64,000 nt of DNA from Spinacia oleracea (taxonomy: Eukaryota > Streptophyta > Magnoliopsida > Caryophyllales > Amaranthaceae): positions 4,947,143 through 5,011,142 of the forward strand of contig NC_079491.1 of NCBI RefSeq assembly GCF_020520425.1. The letters are read 5' to 3'. Made by a program: the position numbers and the translations under genes. Below are positions 19,801 through 32,444 of the stretch, piece by piece. The notes under the pieces are model-generated. The model was not told the origin of the DNA. It worked only from the letters and a program-made list of their open reading frames with translations, and did not search any database. Positions within the stretch are counted from its first letter, which is position 1. Each line of letters opens with the position of its first letter.

Positions 19801-21550
19801 TTATAATGCTCAAGACCCATCCGTAGCACTCTAGAACGTTCTGGTGCGCAACCGGACTGACCTGCTGCAAAACCAGACTTTGCAGGCCTCAAACCCAAAA
19901 TATCGACCAACCATTGTCTTTATTGGCACAAAATACGTGGGACCCCCAAGTTTCATCCCATTTGGATATCCTTTGGTCCCCCGAACGACCCATTATTACG
20001 TTATTGTCATGTGAGTTCACTAGGAATTTATGCTCTATTCAAAATAAACCTCAATAGGGGGTGGGTGCACTTGGTGCCAGCGCCCAGGCACACTCTTACT
20101 GCCCTCGTTGTTTCCTAGCACCCATATCCATGCCCCATGATGCACTCCGATGCCTCATCGACCCACACGACCCAACTTCCGATGGAACACCGTGTTGCCC
20201 GGTGGTGCTCAACGACCTTGCCGCCACGCTTGACGGTGCACCACGTTGCCTTGCGATGCTTGTTGCCTAGCATGCTGTTGGCCTGGTGCATGCGATCGAT
20301 GGTGTGGGAGGTCATCCATGACAGTGCGCAAAGGCAAGGTGCAGGCAATGCCAGGTAAATGATAATGATGTGTTTTAGTGTCCAAGATCAATCTATCTTC
20401 GGCAAAGAAACTTCGAGCAGTCATTGGAGGGGATTAGACTAATAATTTGATTATTCTAAGTATTTTGTTAACTTGGGAAAAATGACATTTTACCAGTAAT
20501 ATCTATTCCGTATTTTTTTACTAAAAATCTTTGATTGCAAGGGAGCCGAGTAGGATGAATAATAAGTGTGACATCGGGAGTTTCTTTTGAGCATTATACG
20601 GGAGGCAAAAAGAACATTTTGCTAACAACTGTTCATCTATTGCAACAAATATGTGTTCTTGTATTAAGTTCAAACTCAGTTTTTTGTGCTCCCCCAACTT
20701 TTGTACAAATTATTTGCGAAAATGATAAAGGTCGAAATATGCGACCTTTAAGTCGAGTCACAATAATGACATGTCATGTTTATGTGTCCTGATTTAAATA
20801 GAAAACTAAAATATTTAACTTATATAATCTATTATACATGTTACAAAAAAAAGGTCGGAAAATCTTAATATTATAATTTTTTTTTTATTGACTACCTTGC
20901 TTTTATAGTAAAAATATCGCATTAATAGTAAAAATACTGATGGCGTATATCTCACGTGACGCCTATATGTACCAATTAAACATAGTAGCCTAGTAAATGC
21001 ACCCATGGAAGTTTAGGGTAGAAGTTAACAAAACTGCTTCAAATTAGAGGTCCATGTCTTTACATATATTTGTTTGTCACCATTTTCTTTCCGTCTTTCT
21101 TCAGTTTTAGGTCCTTTAGCATGGTGGATATGTGGAGCTGTTGGCTAATTTGCATTGTTTGAGGCTTGAGGTAGGTGTGATTCTTCCTATAAAATACTCT
21201 GGATTATGTGGTGATTGTGCATTCGTGCTTGATTGATTTGTTAGATTTGTTTCAAATTATGGTCAACCTTTTTTTTATTTTAACTACATAAAAAAGTACG
21301 AGTAGTTGTTTTCAAAAGGCGATATTTCGTCTTCTTATTCTTGCCTAGATCTGCAATTTGAAGTTTTTTTTCACTGGATTTTTGTGCTTGAATGCAAGAA
21401 GGGGGGAGATAGTTGTGCTTGAATGCAAGAATGTATACGAAAAAATGGAGGAATCTTCTTATATTAAAAACCCGATGGATTGCAAAAAATTTGCATAATT
21501 TTTGTTCCAAATTTACCCCTTTATCCCTTTGTTCATTACAAGCTTTTTTA
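19801..21550. other. Intergenic; GC-richer patch at 20,060-20,350
   Basis: No gene recognised. The 20,060-20,350 patch is distinctly GC-richer than its neighbourhood, has overlapping open frames in several directions and may be an old repeat. The rest is AT-rich. Confidence 0.4.
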
Positions 21551-21751
21551 GCTAATTTAATTATTTTATTTTTGTTAGCATGATTGTCAAGCGTTTATTA
21601 AGAATCAGGTTAAGTAAGCTAATTTAATTATTTTATTTTTGTTAGCATGATTGTCAAGCGTTTATTAAGAATCAGGTTAAGTAAGCTAATTTAATTATTT
21701 TATTTTTGTTAGCATGATTGTCAAGCGTTTATTAAGAATCAGGTTAAGTAC
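21551..21751. repeat. Three-copy tandem repeat, 67-bp unit
   Basis: Three nearly identical units starting GCTAATTTAATTATTTTATT at 21,551, 21,618 and 21,685. The near-identity points to a recent expansion. Confidence 0.95.
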
Positions 21752-22606
21752 TTTCCTATGTTTCTTAAACATTGCATCATGGTTGATTTTACGTTCTTCA
21801 ACACATGACTTTGACGTACCTTAATGTCTCAAATTAAGTGTAAGAAATTTGTTTAAAGTTGATATTTATATATTGATACTAATCTAATAAGACCGCACAT
21901 GACTAAAAATTTTCATACGTACTAATCACAAAAAATGACTAAATGTCTATTGTGAATAGTGTAAAAATCTAAATGGTGCTATATTTAGGAAACTGAGGAA
22001 GTATGTTAGATTGGTAGTAGTTTACTCCGTTTTAGATAAGAGTTCATAGTTTTATACAGGAAAGCTCGTATGTTGTAATTAATTATCAATGTAATGTAGG
22101 AAGTTCTTATATTAGTTTCGAGGTATTATTTCTAGCATGTTGCCTAACTAACGAAATTAAATGAACTTGCAATCTTGATTATTTAAAAATATCCGACTAT
22201 GCATGCAATGACAAATCCATAAACTTCATATATGGTATGTACAATTTGCTCAAAATAATATTCAAATAATTATAACACCTACACATGTCATTGAAGCGTG
22301 CATTCATAAATTTAGCTTGCTATAAGCTATAACTATGTAACTGTAGATTTTAATGCATGTCCTCCTATAAATACTACTCCCTCTCTTTCTTTTTACTTAG
22401 ACCGTTACACTTGCCATTACATCATTATGACCATTAATTATCTTTCATTTTCTATTTCTAAAAATTATAAAAGGTTGTTATAATTAAAATAGGATCGTGA
22501 CTAATTAAACAACATTTTATAACAACATTTGATTTTTATAAATTAGTAAAATATCCAAGTCAAAGTCAGTACATAAATTACTGTGAAATTTATAGTGATG
22601 CATCTA
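21752..22606. other. AT-rich intergenic
   Basis: No gene or defined element seen. A CTCCCTCTCTTTCTTTTTAC segment near 22,378 looks like a decayed Stowaway end. Confidence 0.4.
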
Positions 22607-23165
22607 AAAAGAAACGGAGATAATAGATATATAATAAATTTTTTGTAAATGTAAACATCTTCATGTGGCTTTTTATAGAGATGGGGATATACACTTCTTA
22701 ACTTTTTTTTTTTGAGGGAAATACACATCTTAACATGCAAATAAGAATGATAATTTTTCTAGATGTAAACAGTTAAAAAACCGTATCTTTTATGTTATAA
22801 AAAAAATCTTAATTAATTAATACGAGTAGTAAAATTTATAATTGTACGTCGAGCCAACACGTGCATCTGGCTAGTATTATATTTATATAAAAAGAAACGG
22901 AGATAATAGATATATAATAATTTTTTTGTAAATGTAAACATCTTCATGTGGCTTTTTATAGAGATGGGGATATACACTTCTTAACTTTTTTTTTTGAGGG
23001 AAATACACATCTTAACTTGCAAATAAGAATGATAATTTTTTTAGATGTAAACAGTTAAAAAACCGTATCTTTTATGTTATAAAAAGAATCTTAATTAATT
23101 AATACGAGTAGTAAAATTTATAATTGTACGTCGAGCCAACACGTGCATCTGGCTAGTATTATATA
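22607..23165 (+). repeat. Tandem duplication of about 280 bp, each copy ending in a Helitron-like CTAGT
   Basis: Two nearly identical copies (about 22,607-22,884 and 22,888-23,165) begin AAAGAAACGGAGATAATAGA. Each ends with AGCCA-ACACGTGCATC-TGGCT, a short hairpin, running straight into CTAGT. That is the form of a Helitron 3' end, and tandem Helitron 3' ends are known, but the 5' terminus is not seen. Few differences separate the copies. Confidence 0.7.
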
Positions 23166-23484
23166 TATATATATACCTCCGACCGCCTCTTCACCTACAA
23201 TTTATATCACTTTCTCCTCAAACTTTCCTACTATGATTGTTCTCCCTCTTCCCATTTTGATTGAATTTATTGTTCTCTTTACCTTTTATATCTCTTTATT
23301 TTATGGATATTAGTTTTGAGGATTGTTCTATAATATGAATACGTTGTTCTATAATATGGATTATATTTTGTTAATGGTTTTCACTGTTAATATGCATTTT
23401 CTGTTCGTCTTTTGGTAAAATAGTGTGGTGGCCGGTTTGTGCTATATTCGAAAAATTATAGTTGTGTTAAGCTAAAATCGGAAA
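23166..23484. other. AT-rich intergenic
   Basis: No gene seen. Starts with a short TA run. Confidence 0.35.
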
Positions 23485-23815
23485 CACAAATTCTTATTTA
23501 CAAAAGGTGTACAATAAATATTGTATACCGGAGTAAAAGTTAACTCAAAATGTTTAAAAGTTAAGCTTATATATATAAAAGTTATCTATTTTTTAGTGAT
23601 AAATTTTTTCATTTCAATAAAACATATTTCTTCAAAACCACTAATAATGTATAAAATTAATCATCTAACCATTTCTATTAACTTTTTTTTTACTAATATA
23701 AAAGTTAATCAAAACTAGCTAGGTTAAAGTTACAAAAAAAAATGGGTAAAAATTATCTTGGTGTACAATAAGTTTATTGTACTTATTGTACACCTTGTAC
23801 GCGCAACACCTTATA
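23485..23815. mobile_element. MULE-type MITE (copy 2)
   Basis: Diverged copy of the element at 14,775-15,090, in the same orientation. It has the same CACAAATTCTTATTTACAA start, the GTACAATAAATATTGTA palindrome and the GGTGTACAATAAGTTTATTG end. No target duplication could be recognised, suggesting an older insertion. Confidence 0.75.
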
Positions 23816-24630
23816 GCGTGTAGAGTTGAAAAACGCCTCTATGGCGATCTATAAAGCATGTTTTAACAATACTCTTTGTTCTTTTTTGTAGTAGTGATAT
23901 GTGAAGAAATTCCATAAGAACTAGGAAACTTGGCAGACAAGTATATCGCAATACTAACTCCATAAGACGGTAATACTAGTATTAGAATTGTTAGCCAATT
24001 CTAATTACCTAATACTAGTTGATAATTATTTCCTAATAGGTACACATACCAATCAAGTGAATACTAATTATGTACGAAATAAAAGATTAAGACTTTTCTT
24101 GTACCGAAAATACTTCAATACAATTCGAAGAGAAAAGACTAGCTAGCTTGTAAAAGACTTTTCCTCAAGTTTGGCATTGGTACAATTTTTTTTACAAGGA
24201 TATAATGGCAATTGACATCATCGGATGATTCTGATCAACATACAATATGAAATGACAATAGTGAGAGTAATTCTTCAATCTTGTAATAGCTCAGTTATAA
24301 AATACCCAATAGAGGTCTCTTAATAAGTGGCTTACTGAAGCCCAGTTAAGATTTAAAATGGACTATGATAACATGTGAAATTTCAAAGAATATGAAATGA
24401 TCGTGGTCCACTTATCAATTATCACTTATAAGTCCAATGGAGTTTCACGCCAAAACTAATTGACAGTAACTCCTCGATCAAGCTTATAAGTTGGTATTTC
24501 TTTCATCTTTCTTTAATGCACTTAACTAAATTACTCAAGGCCGGGCTACAAGGAAGGTGTTCACAATGCCTTAATTATTTGTTCTTAATTATTGCAGAGT
24601 TACTCGACTGTCAAAGTGTCAAATTTAAAG
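23816..24630. other. Intergenic
   Basis: No gene or defined element recognised. Confidence 0.35.
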
Positions 24631-24638
24631 GATTTGAT

Positions 24639-25182
24639 TAGGGATGGAAATATCTAGTGAATGATCCATTAACCCGATCATACGCTATGAATTAACGGGT
24701 GAACACCCGAATTAAATGGATGAAAAGCGGGTGATGGATGCGGGTCGGATACGGGTGATGTTTTTTTATCCATCACCCGACCCATCACCCATTTATTTTA
24801 AATATATTATTTATATTAATATTTAAACATAAAATGTGTTGATAAGTCCATTATTTATTAAAATTAGTGCTTATTTAATTTTCTTTGGGTTATAAGTTAT
24901 GCGTGATAAGAACTAATTATATGTTGCGGAAATAAGTGAATGTATGTAACCTTTTTATTTTCGTTAATTATTAGGCATATTATTAGATGGTGAATTTTTA
25001 ATAGTTAATAATTTTCACCCGAATATCACCCGATCCACCCGGTTCACCCGCGGGTGATGGATGGACGAAATGCTGGTGATGAGTAAAGCGGGTGACGGAT
25101 GGACCGGGTGAAGCGGATGGAAGCGGGTGATGGATGCGGGTGATGCTCCACCCGACCCAAATCCCATCCATTTCCATCCCTA
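24639..25182. mobile_element. Non-autonomous hAT element, 8-bp target duplication
   Basis: 544 bp with ends TAGGGATGGAAAT and its complement ATTTCCATCCCTA, flanked by GATTTGAT at 24,631-24,638 and 25,183-25,190. The subterminal regions are packed with CGGGTGATGGATG-type repeats in both orientations. The interior has no coding capacity. The exact duplication and TIRs suggest a moderately young insertion. Confidence 0.93.
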
Positions 25183-25190
25183 GATTTGAT

Positions 25191-26246
25191 ATTAAGTCTA
25201 GTCATGTGGTCAAACCATAAGGGTTTGATAGAGAAAATATCACCATATATCCGCAATGTTGATATAGTCGAAGAATTAGACCAACTGTATAAAATGGATG
25301 TTGATTTGGAGGAAGAATTGGCCAACATGTCATAACTGATTCCTTCTTCTGAAAATGTTGATTTGGACAAGCCATTAGGGGATGAGTTATTGTCATGAAC
25401 TAAGTGGTTATTGTTTATACACTTTTTAACTTTGCATGGATGTTACGTAGTATATTGTTAGTTGCATTTTTGTGTACGGCAAGTGTAATAGTTCCCCTAA
25501 TGCAGTCTTTTTAAGGAATGAACTAGCTTTTGTTTGACCAGACGGTTGTACAGTAGTTGTTCATCTGTTTTTTTAAGTTTTAATTAGTGAGGATTTGTGA
25601 TTTTTTGGTAATATATGAATTAAATAGAGGTGTAATTTGAAAGTTGAAAAAAATATATAAATTATATGTTGAATTAATATTGAATATTGGGTGAAGTGGA
25701 AGAGGTTGATAAAGTTGTAGCAAATGTTTAGCAAATTTGAAGAAACTAGAGGGGAAGAGTAGTTAAAGTTGAATCAATGAACATTCTTGCTTTTACTGAT
25801 TGTTTTGATGTACGTAGCTTTAAATTTGCTAGAAGAAACTGTAATAAAGAAGCTCATGCCATGGAATGGCAAACTCTTCTCTCACCTTTCAGGAGGAATT
25901 AGTTTGGCTAGAAGAGTGCCCTCCTGATGTTTTAAATGAATCTACAACTAAATTTCTCCGTCAAAAAGAAAAAAAAAAAAAAAAAAAACCTATTGTGAAA
26001 AATGTGATTTTTGGTCCTCTATTTACTACTATATGCGACAAAAAAAAAACAACCAAATATTACACTCCATATGAAACCCATAGCCTAAAAATATTCTATC
26101 AACCTATTTCTCTTTCGCTTTCTCTCGTCGGTTATGATGGTTGATTATTGTTATATATTTCAATATTTTTTTTTGAGAGCTGGAACCTTTTTCGGCTAAG
26201 TATTTATATGTGTAAAAACATATTGATATTTGAAATTATATCTGAT
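25191..26246. other. Intergenic
   Basis: Short open stretches near 25,200-25,400 and 25,866-26,144 lack recognisable domains, and a poly-A run sits at about 25,968-25,988. No gene supported. Confidence 0.35.
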
Positions 26247-26884
26247 GTTTAATAGCTATTTATTTTCCCTTAATAGAAGAGCGACTTGTAATAATAGGTG
26301 TTAAAGCATTTCGTACCAAATATTTAATACTCGTGTATTTTATTTTACGTGTCAGAGAAGTTAGCCGGTTACAGTATATTTGCATTTATGTTCGAACCAT
26401 TGGAGTTTAATTTTTTTTTTTTAAAAGTCTTTTTTCTAAAAAAAATTGGATCGGATTGGACTGGATTCAGACTCAAGAAATTTTTATGAATCGGATTGGA
26501 CCGGACTCGGACTCAGATATAGCTCCAAATCTAAAAAAATTTGGAATGAATTTGGACTTGGCTAAGTCCAATCCTGTCCATCCAATTTACACCCTTAATC
26601 ATATTTACTAACACATAAGTTAGACCATAAATATCTATAATTATTCATAAATAAATACATAGTAAAACTATAAAATATTAACATTTTGAAAAAATACATT
26701 AAGACGTATATAATTTAACAAGATTCTACATTATTATGTTTGTAACCATGTACCTTTGTGATATAAGATATCAAGTGAATACACAAGCTATGGACATAAC
26801 AAACATTTGCGAAAACATATTCACAGAAGGCTTGAGTGAGTTTAATTGGCCCTTATTTATTCTAATTTTAATGCGATTATGCAT
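26247..26884 (+). repeat. Dispersed 0.64-kb repeat, copy 1
   Basis: From TGTTTAATAGCT to TTTTAATGCGATTATG it is closely matched by 41,723-42,358 in the same orientation. Both copies contain a GGATCGGATTGGACTGG-rich block that resembles hAT subterminal repeats. No coding capacity. Family undetermined. Confidence 0.8.
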
Positions 26885-27260
26885 GGAAAACGTTGTACAT
26901 TTTGTAATTTCGAAATTAACAAGTGTACTAAATTCTCGATATAATCTGTATGGTGTTGCATTGCTTCAATCTTAATTCACATCTCTACCTACTGAAGTAC
27001 TGATCTACAAGTAGTTTTTATTTTGTAGTCTCTGTTAATGTTTCCATTAAAGGTAATATGGATTAGTCTGTTCTATACATGAATTAACAGATGAAAATTC
27101 TTGCAGTAAATTCTGAATTTAACAGATGAACTAGAATTTCTGAATTTAACAGAAAGTAGGTGTTTGATTCAGCTTCCAGATTCTCAAGAGATACAGTATG
27201 TAACAATGGGAATGCTCAAAATGCTAGATTTCGATTACAAGATCAATTCACAATATTACT
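26885..27260. other. Intergenic
   Basis: No gene or element recognised. Confidence 0.35.
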
Positions 27261-29371
27261 GTTAGTTTAGATGAACAACACAAGAGGGGGGGTGAATTAG
27301 TGTTTGTAGATGTTGGATCTACTTTTTCGCGGAATTAAAAACATTAAGAGATTGCAAGAGAGATTTTAGCGTGGAAACCTCTCTACCCTAATAGAGAGGA
27401 AAAACCACGGCCCCGTAGGGACTTAAACCCTTTTACTAATTAGGAAAATCACAGTTCCCTAAACTCAACTCCCTTAGGAACAGTCCCTCAACCGTTCCTT
27501 CTCAATGATCTCTCTAGAGATCTTCTCTCTCAACTCTTCAGCTCGACTCAAGCTGATTCTCTCAATTACAAGGTTCACTCAAACCCCTTCCCAACTCTCA
27601 AGTATAAAAGATAGAATAACAAATAGAATCTGGAATTCTGCTGGAGCAGGAACTACGTACGTGGAACAGGAACTGACGGTACTGACGTGTGTTATAATGT
27701 AGATTTAACTTAAGCACGTAACACCACTAAGTCAGACAATTTTTCCTAGACTTATGAATGCAGTATATATAGTGATGCATGTTACCTATTAACCCTAGAA
27801 GATATATTTTATGTTTATCTTTTATTTAAGAATCCTAGACCTAATAGAACTCTATCATGATAGACTTTTATCCTAAGACTCTAACAAACATATGATCGAA
27901 TAATAACTCTTTATGCAGTAGATATATTAATGAAAACTCTATCTAAACGACACTCCTTTCCTATCATGAATCTTAAATAAGATAAACATTATTTAACCAT
28001 TAACTAATGCAATCCTAATTACTATCAAACACATAATCCTAACTATACTAAAACTCCTTAGTACATGACTTAGTATTATTATGTTTATACTTCTATTAGG
28101 ACACAAACTCTAAGGTAACGAGATCTAAATACTATACTCATGCAATCCTATATACTACGTGCAGACTAGGATCAGTACCCTCGTCATTGACACCGTTCCA
28201 CGTACGTTGTTCCACCAGCTCCGAACTTTCAGTTTCTAAAACAAATCTATTAAGCACACTAATGCTACTAGATTTTCTTCTCTTCTCTTTCTCTGTACTT
28301 GTACTCTTAATTCTCCTCGAGTCCAAGTTTCTCTTCTCGGATTCTCTAACTCTTGAATCCTCGTTCTTCCTGTAAGTCTTTGGGTCTTCTTCAAAGTCTT
28401 ACCTACACACGTCATTTATCATTTCTTTGCATGCATAATAAACCACGTTAGATATTGAGTCAAGTATGATAGATATGCATAAATCATATATTATAATATT
28501 TGCTTGACTAAAATACACATAGGATAATATGGAATATAATATATTAATACATAAATAATATTCCTACCCTAATAAGAACTTTAATATGTATGGCAAATAT
28601 TATGTGACTCAAATACCTAAAATACAGTGAATCTAAACAGTCCTATATTATGCATAATACTAATTATGAAAGCTTAAACTCTAAGCATTTAATATTTCCT
28701 AAAATGCTTATGCAAACTAAAACTCTTAGACTCCTGAACCGTCTACAATACATCATAATATATGATAAATGACACCAGCTATGATATGCATTCCTAGAAG
28801 ACTCCTAATGCATATCTAACTATATGAAGAGTCCTAAGCACATACAACTATATGTACTTATGATAGGATAATATGAGAGACCTAGACTAATGCAAAATCC
28901 TACGTCTAATAAACAACTTATCTCAATATGGACTCTTACCTACAATATAACAAACATATTAGGATGCAAATATGAAAGTATTATATGCACTCCTAAACTC
29001 TATTAACGCATACAAGTACATGTCGTACATGTGACTAGGAACAGGAACAGGAACAGTCAGACAACTAGGAACTCTGATAAACAGTTTCTGATCTCTTTCT
29101 GGTTGTTCCTGCTGGACCATATAAAGTATCATTTCGTTCTTCCTTTGTCACTGTACTTACCACATGAAGTTTACCAATGTAAATGCTAATTTACGTATAA
29201 ACAACATGTATGACGTAGCCATCTTCACTTTAGTGAACAATAACTTCTCATTGCTCGTGTTACTTGTTTCTTGTTTCAATCATAACTTGTTCATCCTGCG
29301 CGCATCTTGACACACATGTTAAATAGATAATCATCATTAGTTTACAATCATCAAAACCTCATTACTCAACA
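27261..29371 (-). mobile_element. LTR-retrotransposon fossil, probably Ty1/copia LTR and flank
   Basis: At 29,360-29,390 the minus strand reads AAAAAGGGGGAAATTGTTGAG preceded by TTTGTCATCATC, the polypurine tract and LTR start of many plant Ty1/copia (SIRE/Maximus-like) elements. The 2.1 kb to its left, with no host gene and recurrent GGAACAGGAAC motifs, would be the LTR. Related motifs continue to about 30,500. It is broken, with no polyprotein remaining in the window. Confidence 0.45.
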
Positions 29372-29462
29372 ATTTCCCCCTTTTTGATGATGACAAACTA
29401 ATGATGCTTATCACACTTTAAGCAATAAAAGATTTAGATCTATTCCCCCTTAATTTTGTAAA

Positions 29463-29730
29463 CACTATAAGAATTTGTATCTTTAACGACAACCTAATTA
29501 CGACGGGTCAAAAATCCCGTCGCAAAATCCTTTTGCGACGGGGCTAACAACCAAACAATGACGGGAATAACCGTCGCAAATGTATTTTACGACGGGTTTA
29601 CGACGGGATTTCTATTAACGACGGCCCCCTTTTATGACGGGTCCGCGACAGGAAATCCCGTCGTTAATCAACGATTACTGGCCTTTCGCGACGGGATTTC
29701 CCGTCGTTAATAGTACAATTTTTTGTAGTG
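29463..29730. mobile_element. Non-autonomous CACTA element (268 bp)
   Basis: Ends CACTATAAGAATTTGT and ACAATTTTTTGTAGTG, flanked by AAA on both sides (3-bp duplication). Packed inside are inverted copies of GCGACGGGATTTCCCGTCG-type motifs, as expected for transposase-binding subterminal repeats. It is inserted in the copia-derived region. Confidence 0.88.
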
Positions 29731-30659
29731 AAACCAACAACTAATGAACAAGTAAAATGATAGAGTAAGAGCAATACTGATAAACACCAATTAGATAAGG
29801 ATTTAGACTGTATTATATCAAACAATAAGCATCATACATACTCTTCCCTCTTTTGGCATTATCGAAAAGGGTTATTGTGCACACAATCTTTTTAGGTTAA
29901 CCATACACCCTCTGAGTTTATATGTCACACACACCACCTTATAGGTTAGACACTTGTTTGTCCCAAAAGTCCTCGAGTTTCCAATTTTGAACTAAGGATG
30001 TTGTTGCTACATAATTCCAATTCACAATCCAAAGACCCAATGTTAGAAGCGATGAAGTAACTTGACAAATAATAACAAAAAAGTTAGAAGAAATGGTTTC
30101 AATGTTAATTGCCAAGGGCGAGAATTAAGTAGAAATGGTGTGAAGAAAAGGCTTGGTGAATAATCGAGTAGAGGGAACCAAGGGTAGATAATGTGTTTGT
30201 GGTTTCTTCTTTTAAATGAGGTCCTCAACAATCATTAGAGCTTTTTAATGAATATGAAACCAAACCCAACACACCTCCATCTCTTTGTATGTAGCACCTT
30301 ATCGTACCAAGTTCCCATATATCACCAATCTTCCATAAGGAACTGACATCATAGTGAAACGTGGACTGACTGCTGAAATCAGTGCCTGCAGTGGCTGTAC
30401 AACTTACCAAGTTTAGTGAAACAGGAACTAACATTAGTGTAGCTTCCTTTTCCTGTTCCTGATCCTAGAACCGTTTGTTCCTTTACTGCTCAACGAGTGT
30501 ATGAGTTTAAATTTTTTGTAACTCATTGATATTCTGCATAATAATGGAATTCTAGGAGAAAATAATAAGAATTGAACACCTTTGCTTCAATTTTTTTTTT
30601 TTGATTTTTTGATTTTTTTTTAATATTTTTTTTGGGATGAACAAGGTGGCGGTGAGAGG
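29731..30659. other. Copia-derived or intergenic DNA
   Basis: No gene. GGAACAGGAAC-like motifs near 30,420-30,470 match those of the LTR fossil on the other side of the CACTA insertion. A T-rich stretch sits at 30,590-30,640. Confidence 0.35.
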
Positions 30660-30905
30660 GAAAAGAGACGGGTCCGCCTAAGCAAGAAAGTTTTCCTAGT
30701 CGCTGAAGTCACCGGCGCCGACAATTGAGTCAGAGGGTGAAGGAAGTGGTGGTTGTTGTGAGATAAAACACTGACTTGCGGCGAAGTTGGAGCTGGTGAA
30801 GTTGAGGTGAACGGCGGAGGTAATGGTGGCGGAGATTGTAATGAGGAGAGAGAAAAAGAAGATTGAAGCGGTGGTAGCCATTGAAGCAGGCGTTAAAAAT
30901 TGAAG
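30660..30905 (-). repeat. Dispersed gene-fragment repeat with signal-peptide-like N-terminus
   Basis: The minus strand reads MATTASIFFFSLLITISATI then TSAVHLNFTSSN..., a typical signal peptide, ending in a DSIVGAGDFSD segment. The right end of the window (63,862-64,000) carries a related segment with the same GGCGCCGACA..TTGAGT block. A duplicated gene fragment carried by repeats is likely; the parent gene is not recognised. Confidence 0.45.
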
Positions 30906-30909
30906 CACC

Positions 30910-32151
30910 GTCCACAAATATTGTTGTTCAATTCTTTTTAAGGTAGTCAATGATAAAAATGAAATTTTGTTACATTATTCAGGTCCACCAAAACTTCCGC
31001 TAAAAATTGAATACCGGAGATCCAAGGCATGAAGAGTTATAAGATTTGAAGAAATTATGGAACATAGCAAGAGAAGAAGAGGTAAGTGCTAAATCTGAAT
31101 TTTGTTAAAGTAAATAACAAAGATGGAAAAATTTAAACGAGAAGAAAAAAATTTATGGAGGAAAATGGAGAAAATAAAAGTTGATGGTAAAAATAAGGAA
31201 GGATGAAAAGAAATTGTAGAAGAAAATATGTTTTGAAGAATAAATTATTTGAACGATGCTAATGAGTAATGACAAAGGCATTAGCAGAGTAGATTGGTGA
31301 CAAAAAAAAGGAAAGAAAAACAAAATTCACAAAGAGAATTTTGGAGTTTGCTAATGACATGAGCATTAGTAGTGATGGGCGGTGACATGAGCACCACACC
31401 AAAAGAAAAAAATTGGAGAAACAATAACAATGGAGAAAATGAAGAAGAAAATTTTGAAGCTTGCTAATGACAAGAGCATTAGCGGGATGGTTGGTGACAT
31501 GAGCACCAATAACAAAATAAAATTTAAAGAAAAATTTCAGGAGATGACTGGTGACATGTGCATCAGTGGGATAGTTGGTAACATGGATACCAATGAGAAA
31601 ATGATCAAGACTAATAAAAGGTATCGAGAAGATGGAGGTTGGTAACACGGGTGCCAACAATAATGAAACTCGAGCGTTCATGTCGATTGGTGGTTGGTGA
31701 CAAGTGCATCAACGAGATTTTCGAAATATGAAACATTTTTGAAGTACAAAATTTTTCTAGATTAAGGGGGAGTATTAGAGGTTACTCTGGAAAAAATTAG
31801 ATGAGTAATGAAAAATCAAGTGATGGTGTATCTAGAAGCATCTAGGACATGTGATGTGGAATTATGTAAGATTAGATAAGTGTAGAAAAATCTAGAAAGT
31901 AGGATACATCAACTATAAATAAGTTGTATGCATAAGTTGAGAGATTGAGCCAATCAAGAGAGCTCCCACCAAAACATGAGTGAGGGGTAGAAACAAGAGT
32001 TCTACCAAAGAGATAAGTGAGAGACATGAGCTCTCCCAAAGCAAATATTGTTGTACAATTCTTATCAATATAATCAATGTTAAAAATACAATTTTGTTAT
32101 ATAATTGAGGTCCATCAAAATTTCCGCGTACGTCCTCAAATTTCTATCAGG
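30910..32151 (+). mobile_element. Small non-autonomous LTR-element fossil (TRIM-like)
   Basis: A 3' LTR of about 380 bp (31,773-32,151) is preceded by a polypurine tract (AAGGGGGAGT). The tail of the 5' LTR matches at about 30,910-31,010 (CAAAACTTCCGCT against CAAAATTTCCGCG). The roughly 760-bp interior has no polyprotein but holds repeated TGGTGACATGAGCAC motifs. A solo LTR of the same family lies at 44,528-44,868. The element is reduced and broken. Confidence 0.6.
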
Positions 32152-32436
32152 CATAAGTTCAAAATGTGATGAGAATCTCAGAAAGAATGAGAAAAATTCT
32201 GAGATTATATAAGGCTAGACCTTCTCTAACGTTCTGTTACAACAAACCTGAGTTTGTTATTGGGTCCGGATTTTTAATCTATCAGATTTTTAATTTAATT
32301 AATGAAAAAAAATAATCTATCGATTAATAATTAATGAAATAAAATTTAATATAAAAAATAAAGCTTCTATTCGTGATCGATTAAGTTAGCTTTTGGTTAC
32401 TAATCAATTAATACAACAAAAGGCCAAAAAGTAAGA
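32152..32436. other. AT-rich intergenic
   Basis: No gene or element recognised. Confidence 0.3.
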
Positions 32437-32444
32437 GTAGATAA

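Noticed and set aside
20061-20424. Overlapping frames in the GC-rich patch at 20 kb
   Set aside because: Frames are open in several directions simply because of high GC; none shows a domain or splice structure.
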